From the NCBI GenBank assembly GCA_946628865.1, contig CAMOXE010000042.1, forward strand, positions 1 to 6,830: 6,830 nt of DNA. The letters are read 5' to 3'. The notes beneath the pieces are model-generated. The model did not search any database. It was not told where the DNA came from and was given only the letters and a program-made list of their open reading frames with translations. This document shows positions 1 through 5,547 of the stretch, piece by piece. The stretch is from an uncultured Clostridia bacterium. Its GTDB lineage: Bacteria; Bacillota; Clostridia; Christensenellales; Borkfalkiaceae. The number at the start of each line of letters is the position of its first letter. Within the stretch, counting starts at the first letter, position 1. Position numbers and translations under genes: made by a program.

Positions 1-318
1 GCAAGACATCTAATCGTCGATATTTTGGACAGATTTTAGTAAAGGCGAGCGCAGACGTATATCAATACTTCAAGTGAGAATTTGCTAAAATATGCCTAAA
101 TAGCGACGATTAGACGGGTTCGTATTATTCTCGGCTGGTATCGAACAAACGATTATTATACAATAGTTGATCCATAGAGAAACGTTAGACGAAGAAATTT
201 GCTTTACCGACGGAAAAGAAAGATATTTCGCTGCAATGCACGGTGAAAACGGCGTATACCGGACAAGAATAATATAACGCAAATACACGACGAGACGGAA
301 TAAAACGCAAAAAGCGCA
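1..318. other. Gene-free left edge with possible decayed coding remnants
   Basis: I see no convincing gene here. Every plus-strand frame is broken by stops. The longest open stretch is a minus-strand frame of 67 codons (288 to 85) that begins with GTG, lacks a Shine-Dalgarno site and resembles nothing I know. A plus-strand frame is open from the edge to a TGA at 75-77 (24 residues ending DVYQYFK) and could be the tail of a gene lying mostly outside the window. Another plus-strand stretch (about 179-274) reads like protein (DGKERYFAAMHGENG) but has a stop just upstream and no start of its own. The mixture suggests eroded coding sequence, but noise is equally possible. Confidence 0.4.
9..114. 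repeat. Imperfect inverted repeat, 35/34-nt arms
   Basis: The arm at 9-43 and the reverse complement of 81-114 align with 29 identities over 35 columns (five mismatches, one single-base gap). The outermost 11 bases, TCTAATCGTCG, are perfect. The arms are separated by 37 nt, so the region could fold into a hairpin or cruciform. Both arms also read as the same short peptide in outward-matching frames, N-R-R-Y-F-G on the plus strand and N-R-R-Y-L-G on the minus strand, and the first three mismatches fall in third codon positions. No T-tract follows either side, so it is not a standard terminator. Confidence 0.7.
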
Positions 319-349
319 GCGGCGGCAAGCGAATTTCGCTTGCCGCCGC
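319..349 (-). terminator. Rho-independent terminator of galE
   Basis: A perfect 14-bp GC-rich stem (319-332 with 336-349) closes a 3-nt ATT loop. On the minus strand it is followed by TGCGCTTTTTGCGTTTTA, a T-rich but interrupted tract. It lies 27 bp past the galE stop and ends the ABC-F/galE transcript. The plus-strand side has only GTTTATTA after the stem, so any activity against plus-strand transcription would be weaker. Confidence 0.85.
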
Positions 350-375
350 CGTTTATTACCCGTTTGGTTTTATAA

Positions 376-1392
376 TTATTCTTCGTAGCCGTTCGGGTTT
401 TGTTGTTGCCATCTGAGGGCGTCGCGACACATATCGTCGAGGGTTTTCTCCGCCTTAAAACCTATCGTCTTTTGCGCAAGCGTCGGATCCGCGTAGCATT
501 CGGGAATATCTCCCGGACGTCTCGGGTCGATGACGTAAGGTATATCCCTTCCGAGCGCTTTCGAGAACGCGTTTATCATTTCCAAAACGCTGTAGCCTTT
601 GCCCGTGCCTAAGTTGACTATGAAAAGCCCGCTCTTTTGCATGAGTTTTTTGACCGCGAGGACGTGTCCTCTCGCGAGGTCGACGACGTGGATATAATCC
701 CGCACGCCCGTGCCGTCGGGGGTAGGATAATCGTTGCCGAAAACGTGTACTTCCTTTAATTTGCCGACGCAGACTTTAGTTATATACGGACAGAGATTGT
801 TCGGAATCCCGTTCGGGTCCTCGCCGATTTTTCCCGACGGGTGAGCGCCGATCGGATTGAAATACCGAAGTATCGCGATATTGAATTCGGGATCCGCTTT
901 CGCAAGGTCTTTCAAAATATATTCTATAAACAATTTCGTGCTGCCGTAAGGATTAGTCGTAGACAGCGGAAAGTCTTCCGTTATAGGTACTTTGTGTGGA
1001 TTGCCGTAAACCGTCGCCGACGACGAAAATACGAGATTTTTACAGTTGAACTCGCGCATAACGTCGATTAAAGCAAGCATTCCGCCTATGTTGTTTTCGT
1101 AGTACTCTATCGGCTTACCGACCGATTCTCCGACCGCTTTATAGCCCGCGAAGTTGATTACGGAAGTAATATCGTTTTCCTTAAAGACTTTGCGCATTGC
1201 GTCTTTATCGCAGATGTCCGCGATATAGAACTTCAGTTTCTTGCCGAGAATCTCTTCTACCCTCTTTACCGCTTCGGTCTTGCTGTTGTAAAGATTGTCC
1301 ACGATAACTACGTCGTACCCCGCCGTAACGAGTTCGATCACAGTATGACTGCCTATATATCCGGCTCCGCCGGTCACTAAAACTTTGCCCAT
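376..1392 (-). CDS. galE: UDP-glucose 4-epimerase GalE
   Basis: Interconverts UDP-glucose and UDP-galactose in the cytoplasm with tightly bound NAD; part of the Leloir pathway and a source of UDP-sugars for surface glycans. The 338 residues match the usual family length. The N-terminal Rossmann motif TGGAGYIGSH is at 7-16, followed by FAGYKAVGES at 81-90. The short-chain dehydrogenase triad is S124, Y149 and K153 (within SSSATVYG and YGSTK), at the same numbers as in E. coli GalE. RYFNPIGAHPSG (176-187) and GVRDYIHVVDLA (229-240) form the substrate domain. Residue 299, in PECYAD, is Cys where the E. coli enzyme has Tyr; this position gates whether N-acetylated sugars fit. AGGAGG (1403-1398) lies 5 nt before the ATG. 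The gene follows the ABC-F gene by 13 bp, so they share a transcript. Identification is firm; substrate range is inferred. Confidence 0.97.
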   Translation of the reverse strand: MGKVLVTGGAGYIGSHTVIELVTAGYDVVIVDNLYNSKTEAVKRVEEILGKKLKFYIADICDKDAMRKVFKENDITSVINFAGYKAVGESVGKPIEYYENNIGGMLALIDVMREFNCKNLVFSSSATVYGNPHKVPITEDFPLSTTNPYGSTKLFIEYILKDLAKADPEFNIAILRYFNPIGAHPSGKIGEDPNGIPNNLCPYITKVCVGKLKEVHVFGNDYPTPDGTGVRDYIHVVDLARGHVLAVKKLMQKSGLFIVNLGTGKGYSVLEMINAFSKALGRDIPYVIDPRRPGDIPECYADPTLAQKTIGFKAEKTLDDMCRDALRWQQQNPNGYEE

Positions 1393-1405
1393 TTTATCCT
1401 CCTGA

Positions 1406-2989
1406 TTATTTTTTAAATTCGGTTTCTTCGAGATATTCGTCGTATACGACGGGACGGTCGTATACTTTCGTATCTTCTATCTCTATTATTCTATTTGCTA
1501 CGGTGTTCATAAGTTCGCGGTCGTGCGACGTCAAAAGCATACAACCCTTAAACGCCACGAGTCCGTCGTTTAAAGACGTAATCGACTCGAGGTCGAGGTG
1601 GTTGGTCGGCTCGTCTAAAATCATAAAGTTTCCGCCTTCGAGCATCATCTTAGAAAGCATGCACCTTACCCTTTCACCGCCGGATATGACCGACGCCTTT
1701 TTAAGCGCCTCTTCGCCCGAAAACAGCATTCTTCCCAGCCAGCCGCGGACGAATTCTTCGTAATGGTCGTATGAAAACCTCGAAAGCCAGTCCACGAGAG
1801 AAAGGTCGCAACCGACGAAATAACTGTCGTTGTTTTGCGGAAGATACGTCGGGGTTATCGTCTTGCCCCACTTAAAGTATCCGCTCGTCGCCTCCTCATT
1901 TCCCATCAAAATATCGTAGAGCATAGTTATCGCACGGCTGTTTTTGCCTACGATGCCTATCTTGTCATCCCTGCCGACGGTAAAACTGACGTTCTCGAAA
2001 TAACCCTCTTTCGTCAGATTTTCTACGAACAAAATGTCGTTGCCTATCTCGCGGTCGTACTTGAAATTGATATACGGATATTTCCTCGACGAAACTTTGA
2101 TGTCGTTGATAGTGAGTTTTTCAAGTTCCTTCTTCCTCGCCGTCGCCTGCTTGGATTTAGAGGCGTTGGCGGAAAACCTCGCTATAAAGTCCTGCAACTC
2201 TTTCGCACGCTGTTCGGATTTTTTGTTCTGTTCCTTTTGCTGGCGCGCGATAAGTTGGCTGGTTCTGTACCAGAAATCGTAGTTTCCGAAATAGAGGTTT
2301 ATCTTGCCGAAGTCCACGTCGCAGATATGCGTGCAGACTTTATTCAAAAAGTGTCTGTTGTGCGAAACGATTATTATCGTGTTTTCGTAGTCTAAAAGAA
2401 AGTTCTCAAGCCACTCGGCGGTGCGAAGGTCCAAGTTGTTCGTCGGCTCGTCCAAAAGCAGTACGTCGGGGTTGCCGAACAGCGCCTGCGCGAGAAGTAT
2501 TTTTACCTTCTCCTTGCCGTCGATGTCCGCCATCTTCATATCGTTGTGTTCGGTCGGGATTTCGAGCGCCGAAAGCAGTTTCTCCGCCTCGCTCTCCGCG
2601 TCCCAGCCGCCGAGTTCCGCAAACTCGGTTTCGAGTTCCGCCGCCCTGTTTCCGTCCTTTTCGGAAAAGTCCTCTTTCTGATAAAGCGCGTCCTTTTCGT
2701 CCATAACGTCCACGAGCCGCTTATGCCCGAGCATTACCGTCCTTATTACCGTCTCGTCGTTAAAGGCGTTCTGGTCTTGCTTAAGCACAGACATACGCTC
2801 GTTTTTATCGAGTATCACTTCGCCTTTTTGCGGCTCGAGTTCGCCGGATAATATCCGCAAAAACGTGGACTTGCCCGCGCCGTTCGCGCCGATTATTCCG
2901 TAGCAGTTGCCTTTAGTGAATTTTATGTTTACGTCCTCGAATAGTTTCCTCCCGCCGAACTGTAAACTTACGTTTGATACTTGTAACAT
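1406..2989 (-). CDS. ABC-F family ATPase, YbiT-like (527 aa)
   Basis: Soluble duplicated ATP-binding cassette protein with no membrane segments. ABC-F proteins bind the ribosomal E site and act in translation; a few give antibiotic resistance, but nothing here indicates that. Numbered from the ATG at 2989: cassette 1 has Walker A GANGAGKST (34-42), Walker B VLLLDEP (176-182) and H-loop VSHN (208-211). The basic linker, with FIARFSANASKSKQATARK, is the tRNA-facing interdomain arm. Cassette 2 has signature ISGGERV (435-441), Walker B FMILDEP (455-461) and H-loop TSHDRE (487-492). The opening MLQVSNVSLQFGGRKLFE and the linker closely resemble E. coli YbiT. Two motifs are eroded: the cassette 1 signature reads DIDGKEKVK (155-163) and the cassette 2 Walker A reads GKNSRAITM (348-356) without its Lys. 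An in-frame TTG at 3016 would add nine residues, but it lies inside a terminator; the ATG has AAGGG 4 nt upstream and fits family N-termini. Confidence 0.93.
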   Translation of the reverse strand: MLQVSNVSLQFGGRKLFEDVNIKFTKGNCYGIIGANGAGKSTFLRILSGELEPQKGEVILDKNERMSVLKQDQNAFNDETVIRTVMLGHKRLVDVMDEKDALYQKEDFSEKDGNRAAELETEFAELGGWDAESEAEKLLSALEIPTEHNDMKMADIDGKEKVKILLAQALFGNPDVLLLDEPTNNLDLRTAEWLENFLLDYENTIIIVSHNRHFLNKVCTHICDVDFGKINLYFGNYDFWYRTSQLIARQQKEQNKKSEQRAKELQDFIARFSANASKSKQATARKKELEKLTINDIKVSSRKYPYINFKYDREIGNDILFVENLTKEGYFENVSFTVGRDDKIGIVGKNSRAITMLYDILMGNEEATSGYFKWGKTITPTYLPQNNDSYFVGCDLSLVDWLSRFSYDHYEEFVRGWLGRMLFSGEEALKKASVISGGERVRCMLSKMMLEGGNFMILDEPTNHLDLESITSLNDGLVAFKGCMLLTSHDRELMNTVANRIIEIEDTKVYDRPVVYDEYLEETEFKK

Positions 2990-2993
2990 ATTT

Positions 2994-2998
2994 CCCTT
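2994..2998 (-). promoter_or_regulatory. Ribosome binding site fixing the ABC-F start
   Basis: AAGGG, read on the minus strand, lies 4 nt before the ATG at 2989. It directly follows the T5 tract of the terminator at 3004-3033, so the site lies at the very 3' edge of that structure. It decides for the ATG at 2989; the TTG at 3016 has only a weak purine run before it. Confidence 0.65.
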
Positions 2999-3003
2999 AA
3001 AAA

Positions 3004-3033
3004 TCGCCCCGATCAATTTCTCTTTCGGGGCGA
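3004..3033 (-). terminator. Terminator between lipoprotein and ABC-F genes
   Basis: A 9-bp stem, TCGCCCCGA with its partner (minus strand 3033-3025 with 3012-3004), closes a 12-nt loop and is followed by TTTTT then AAGGG. It begins 15 nt after the lipoprotein stop and ends only 5 nt before the ABC-F ribosome binding site. I find no good promoter between it and the ABC-F start. Expression of ABC-F and galE therefore probably depends on partial read-through, or on a promoter inside the lipoprotein gene that I cannot recognise. A 7-nt stretch next to the lipoprotein stop (minus strand, 3049-3043, ATCAATT) is complementary to the loop (AATTGAT, 3018-3012) and could compete with the stem. Confidence 0.75.
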
Positions 3034-3048
3034 ATACGTTTTAATTGA

Positions 3049-4602
3049 TTACTTTTCGTTTTTGACGAGTTGGTCGTAATAATCGGTGTACGCCTTTAAG
3101 TCGGTTTCGGTCATCTTGCCTATCAGCGTAGTTTCTACTATCGCTTTAACGTCCGCCGCCTTCAAAGCGTCCGAATAATAAGTGTCAGCGTCGTCGCCGA
3201 GCGCGGCTTTGTAATCCGCGTAAGCCTTTTCCGCAGCCTCGACGTCTATCGCATAACAGTACGAGCCGTATGCGCTGTCGGTGTAAGTTCCTATTATATA
3301 CGTCTTGCCGCTGACTTTTATCACTTCGGGTTTATACCAGGATGCGCCGAACGCAAGTTTATTTATTCTCGTCGCCTCGGTGGCACCGTCCAATTTTACG
3401 CGGTAGTACGCGTTAGACGAATCGTAAAGATACATATATCCGTCGTAAACGCCTAAGATGCTCGAGGACTTTATCTCGTCCGAATAATACGCGACCGAGC
3501 CGAAATCGCCCGCCGAAGCGTTTTTATAGTCGTACTTCATCAAGCCGTAAGTGGAGGAAACGTAGTATATCACGAGGTTTTCGCCGCCGTAGTAATAAGA
3601 ACCGTCCGCAAATACGGTCTTAGCGTTCTTGTCGTTATTGAGTACCTCTATATCTTTCGTTCCGTCTTTTTGTCTGACGTATTTAACGAAAGGAACGGTG
3701 GAGTCGAGAGAAGTATACGAGAAATAGAGATATCCGTCTTTATGTTTTAAAAGATCGACAGTAGCGCCCGTAAGCGAAACTCCCTCGCCGCTCTGCTGGG
3801 TATGATTATCGCCGACTTCGTACTTGCCTTTGCCGGAGAAATACTCGGTTTCTTTCTCTTCGCCGTAAACGTATTTATAGACGTTCTGATATTTGACCTG
3901 TTTGGCGTCGGCAGAGTCCGGATCGTAGAGGTTTGCGTTTACGGGTTTCGCCGTGAAGTAAACCGCGCTACCGTTATCGTCGTCGAAGAGAAGTTCGTCT
4001 ATCGTCTTTTCGTAAGAATAAACCTGCTTGCCCGTCGCGGCGTCGTAGACGTAAAGCGAAGTCGAATATACCGCAAGATATACCTTATCGCCGTTTGCCG
4101 CAAAACGGAAAGACGCGGCTTTGTCAAAATCTTGATTCGTAAGTTTCGACGAGGTCGAAGTTCCGTCGAGTTTGGTGCGGAAGAAATTCAATTTGGTATT
4201 CTTTAAAGTACCGGTATTATCTTTCTCCGCAGACGGAACCGCGTAATAGACGTAATCGCCGAAAATATAGAACCCCGCCGTGTAGTCGTCTGAAACTATG
4301 AGTTTAGAGACTACCGTTTCGGAATTTACGTTAGCCCAATCCGCCGTGCCGAGTTTCGGAAAGTCCGATTTCTTAACGCGCATCAACGCGCCCTTTACGA
4401 CTTCGCCGGTCTTGTATTCGGTCGAATAGGTTTCAACGCCGTTTATAAAGTAGACGTAATCGCCGGTTTCGACCACGAATCCGCCGTTGCCGATGACGTT
4501 GCCGGAATTATCCATGTCAACGCTCGTGTTTTCTCCGCACGCCGCCATGACCGCGGCAAGACAAAATGCGGCGATAACGCAAAGTATCTTTGTAAATTTC
4601 AT
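3049..4602 (-). CDS. Secreted lipoprotein with propeller-like Tyr-rich repeats
   Basis: A 517-residue exported lipoprotein of unknown function. The signal peptide is MKFTKILCVIAAFCLAAVMAAC: basic start, hydrophobic core, then lipobox V-M-A-A-C with Cys22 as the lipidated residue (Met at -3 is slightly unusual). The body has about eight aromatic strand-like motifs: GDYVYF (47), GDYVYY (115), GDKVYLAVYS (161), GSAVYF (211), DGYLYF (289), a Tyr-rich pair (about 334-347), YDGYMYLYD (386) and SGKTYIIGTY (431). Several are followed by a Lys-Leu-Asp-Gly type turn. This is the look of DUF5050/WD40-like beta-propellers of Clostridia, a fold assignment from pattern only. The last 60 residues (from about 453) are instead helical and Ala/Lys/Asp-rich. 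The frame opens at 4647, but GAGGAGGG lies 4 nt before the ATG at 4602 and the signal peptide begins there. It has its own promoter and terminator, so it is probably monocistronic with some read-through. Confidence 0.85.
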   Translation of the reverse strand: MKFTKILCVIAAFCLAAVMAACGENTSVDMDNSGNVIGNGGFVVETGDYVYFINGVETYSTEYKTGEVVKGALMRVKKSDFPKLGTADWANVNSETVVSKLIVSDDYTAGFYIFGDYVYYAVPSAEKDNTGTLKNTKLNFFRTKLDGTSTSSKLTNQDFDKAASFRFAANGDKVYLAVYSTSLYVYDAATGKQVYSYEKTIDELLFDDDNGSAVYFTAKPVNANLYDPDSADAKQVKYQNVYKYVYGEEKETEYFSGKGKYEVGDNHTQQSGEGVSLTGATVDLLKHKDGYLYFSYTSLDSTVPFVKYVRQKDGTKDIEVLNNDKNAKTVFADGSYYYGGENLVIYYVSSTYGLMKYDYKNASAGDFGSVAYYSDEIKSSSILGVYDGYMYLYDSSNAYYRVKLDGATEATRINKLAFGASWYKPEVIKVSGKTYIIGTYTDSAYGSYCYAIDVEAAEKAYADYKAALGDDADTYYSDALKAADVKAIVETTLIGKMTETDLKAYTDYYDQLVKNEK

Positions 4603-4606
4603 TATG

Positions 4607-4614
4607 CCCTCCTC
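4607..4614 (-). promoter_or_regulatory. Ribosome binding site fixing the lipoprotein start
   Basis: GAGGAGGG on the minus strand, 4 nt before the ATG at 4602. This strong site sets the start at the signal peptide and rejects the 15-codon extension to 4647, whose codons would run through the leader hairpin at 4623-4642. Confidence 0.9.
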
Positions 4615-4622
4615 GCGCAATC

Positions 4623-4642
4623 GGAATATCGTGCGATATTCC
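4623..4642 (-). promoter_or_regulatory. Palindrome/hairpin in the lipoprotein leader
   Basis: GGAATATCG-TG-CGATATTCC is a perfect 9+9 dyad with a 2-nt centre (as RNA, 8 bp with a 4-nt loop). It lies 8 nt upstream of the ribosome binding site and about 45-63 nt downstream of the predicted transcription start. No T-tract follows, so it is not a terminator. It could be a DNA operator for a dimeric regulator or an mRNA structure that affects stability or translation. A second, weaker stem lies just upstream (4646-4652 with 4660-4666). Confidence 0.55.
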
Positions 4643-4692
4643 CGCATATCTTTTTGTAGAAGATATATGCGCGCACATTACATCGCCTATAT

Positions 4693-4721
4693 ATTATATA
4701 CTAATTTTAACAATTAATCAA
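4693..4721 (-). promoter_or_regulatory. Sigma-A type promoter of the lipoprotein gene
   Basis: On the minus strand, TTGATT (4721-4716), exactly 17 nt, then a perfect TATAAT (4698-4693). The predicted transcription start is near 4686, giving a leader of about 84 nt. Three AATT steps (4703, 4712, 4720) fall in the spacer and -35 box, making the element an easy target for a minor-groove AT binder. TATACT (4697-4702) on the plus strand overlaps the -10 and might serve the divergent gene, but I find no matching -35. Confidence 0.75.
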
Positions 4722-4762
4722 TTATTTTAAAGCCATATTTTAACAAAAAAGGAGTTTGGTAA

Positions 4763-5488
4763 ATGGAAAAATTCGGTCTTTTCGATCTTTTGGAAAAACT
4801 CGGCGGGAACGAGCCTGAAAAACGTGCGCAAACGAAAAACGAAAATCCGACGTATGCAAGCGGCGGCGCGGCGGATATATCCGGCACGCCGCCGCAACTC
4901 AAAATGAACGATAAATTCAAGGATTTTATAGCCCGCCACGACGCCGCCGCGGCGGCGGTGCGCGCCGCTTACGAAAATAAAAAGCGCAAGGCTGCGCAAA
5001 AACCCGCGCCGAAGTCGTCCGCCGCAAAAAAGCGCGGCAGACCGGAAAAAACCGAAAAGTCCGCTTTGACAGAAAATATTAACGGCGGCGCTGTAATCAA
5101 CGCGGGTAAAAAACGCGGCAGACCGAAAAAATCCGAAAAGTCCGTTTTGACCGAAAATATTAACGGCGGCGCTGTAATTAACGCGGGGAAAAAACGCGGC
5201 AGACCGAAAAAATCCGAAAAGTCCGCTTTGACAGAAAATATTAACGGCGGCGCTTTAATTAGCGCGGGTAAAAAACGCGGCAGACCGAAAAAATCCGAAA
5301 AGTCCGCTTTGACAGAAGAAATTTCCGCCAAGGCGGCGGTTCCCGTTCAAAAAAAGCGCGAGACGCTTAAAAGCGCCGAAAAAACGGGCTTTCCCAAGAC
5401 AACTCCCGACGACGCCGTTACCGCGCGGAAAAAACGCGAAGGGCAGAAAAAATGCTCTTGCGGCGCAAAGAAATCCGTCGGCAATTAG
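4763..5488 (+). CDS. Lysine-rich protein with tandem AT-hook repeats
   Basis: A 241-residue, strongly basic, low-complexity protein that I do not recognise as a named family. Residues 1-15 (MEKFGLFDLLEKLGG) look like a short amphipathic helix; 46-75 (FKDFIARHD, then an Ala-rich run) look like a second helix. From 89 on there are tandem units opening with KKRGRP: 89-115, 116-142, 143-169 and 170-196, each 27 residues, then two decayed units that keep only KKRE (197-222, 223-241). KKRGRPKK carries the GRP core flanked by basic residues that defines the AT-hook, which binds the minor groove of AT-rich DNA; the first unit has GRPEK. The likely role is DNA binding or nucleoid organisation in the cytoplasm (inference). 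The tail has a Cys pair, C231-S-C233. AAGGAG lies 8 nt before the ATG. The gene stands alone, divergent from the lipoprotein gene, with no T-tract terminator. Confidence 0.85.
   Translation: MEKFGLFDLLEKLGGNEPEKRAQTKNENPTYASGGAADISGTPPQLKMNDKFKDFIARHDAAAAAVRAAYENKKRKAAQKPAPKSSAAKKRGRPEKTEKSALTENINGGAVINAGKKRGRPKKSEKSVLTENINGGAVINAGKKRGRPKKSEKSALTENINGGALISAGKKRGRPKKSEKSALTEEISAKAAVPVQKKRETLKSAEKTGFPKTTPDDAVTARKKREGQKKCSCGAKKSVGN
5027..5350 (+). repeat. Four tandem 81-bp coding repeats
   Basis: Units start at 5027, 5108, 5189 and 5270 and encode the AT-hook units in frame. Base identities by direct comparison are: unit 1 to 2, 74 of 81; unit 1 to 3, 75 of 81; unit 2 to 3, 76 of 81. Unit 4 is identical to unit 3 over its first 48 bases and then unrelated. 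Such close nucleotide identity, including synonymous positions, points to recent unit duplication or gene conversion, so copy number probably varies among strains. Confidence 0.95.
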
Positions 5489-5496
5489 ACCCCGCT

Positions 5497-5526
5497 AAAA
5501 AGGCGACGGCTGATAAAGCCGTCGCC
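5497..5526 (-). terminator. Terminator of the asd/membrane-protein unit
   Basis: A perfect 9-bp stem GGCGACGGC/GCCGTCGCC (5502-5510 with 5518-5526) with a 7-nt loop is followed on the minus strand by TTTTT (5501-5497). It lies 21 bp past the stop of the membrane protein gene and 8 bp from the end of the convergent AT-hook gene. On the plus strand the stem is followed by AAAAG, so it should not terminate the AT-hook transcript by the standard mechanism. Confidence 0.8.
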
Positions 5527-5547
5527 AAAAGTCGCCCTATAGTGCAA

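Noticed and set aside
85..288. 67-codon minus-strand frame beginning with GTG
   Set aside because: No ribosome binding site, no recognisable motif, and it overlaps the inverted repeat; more likely noise or remnant than a gene.
1835..2395. 186-codon plus-strand frame inside the ABC-F gene
   Set aside because: It is an antisense shadow of a well-conserved gene, Arg/Leu/Val-rich, with no start signal.
2990..3016. TTG start adding nine residues to the ABC-F protein
   Set aside because: The extension is encoded by the terminator arm and T-tract, has a weak site, and homologues begin at the ATG at 2989.
4603..4647. Upstream ATG adding 15 residues to the lipoprotein
   Set aside because: It would put a charged stretch before the signal peptide and run through the leader hairpin; the strong GAGGAGGG belongs to the ATG at 4602.
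4857..4893. GC-rich hairpin potential inside the AT-hook gene
   Set aside because: It is explained by Ala/Gly/Pro codons (GCG, GGC, CCG), with no T-tract; not a credible terminator.
4969..5331. 120-codon minus-strand frame opposite the AT-hook repeats
   Set aside because: It is a periodic antisense shadow of the tandem repeats, with no ribosome binding site.
5027..5350. CRISPR-like array
   Set aside because: Units are 81 bp with no distinct spacers and are in frame within a gene; they are coding repeats.
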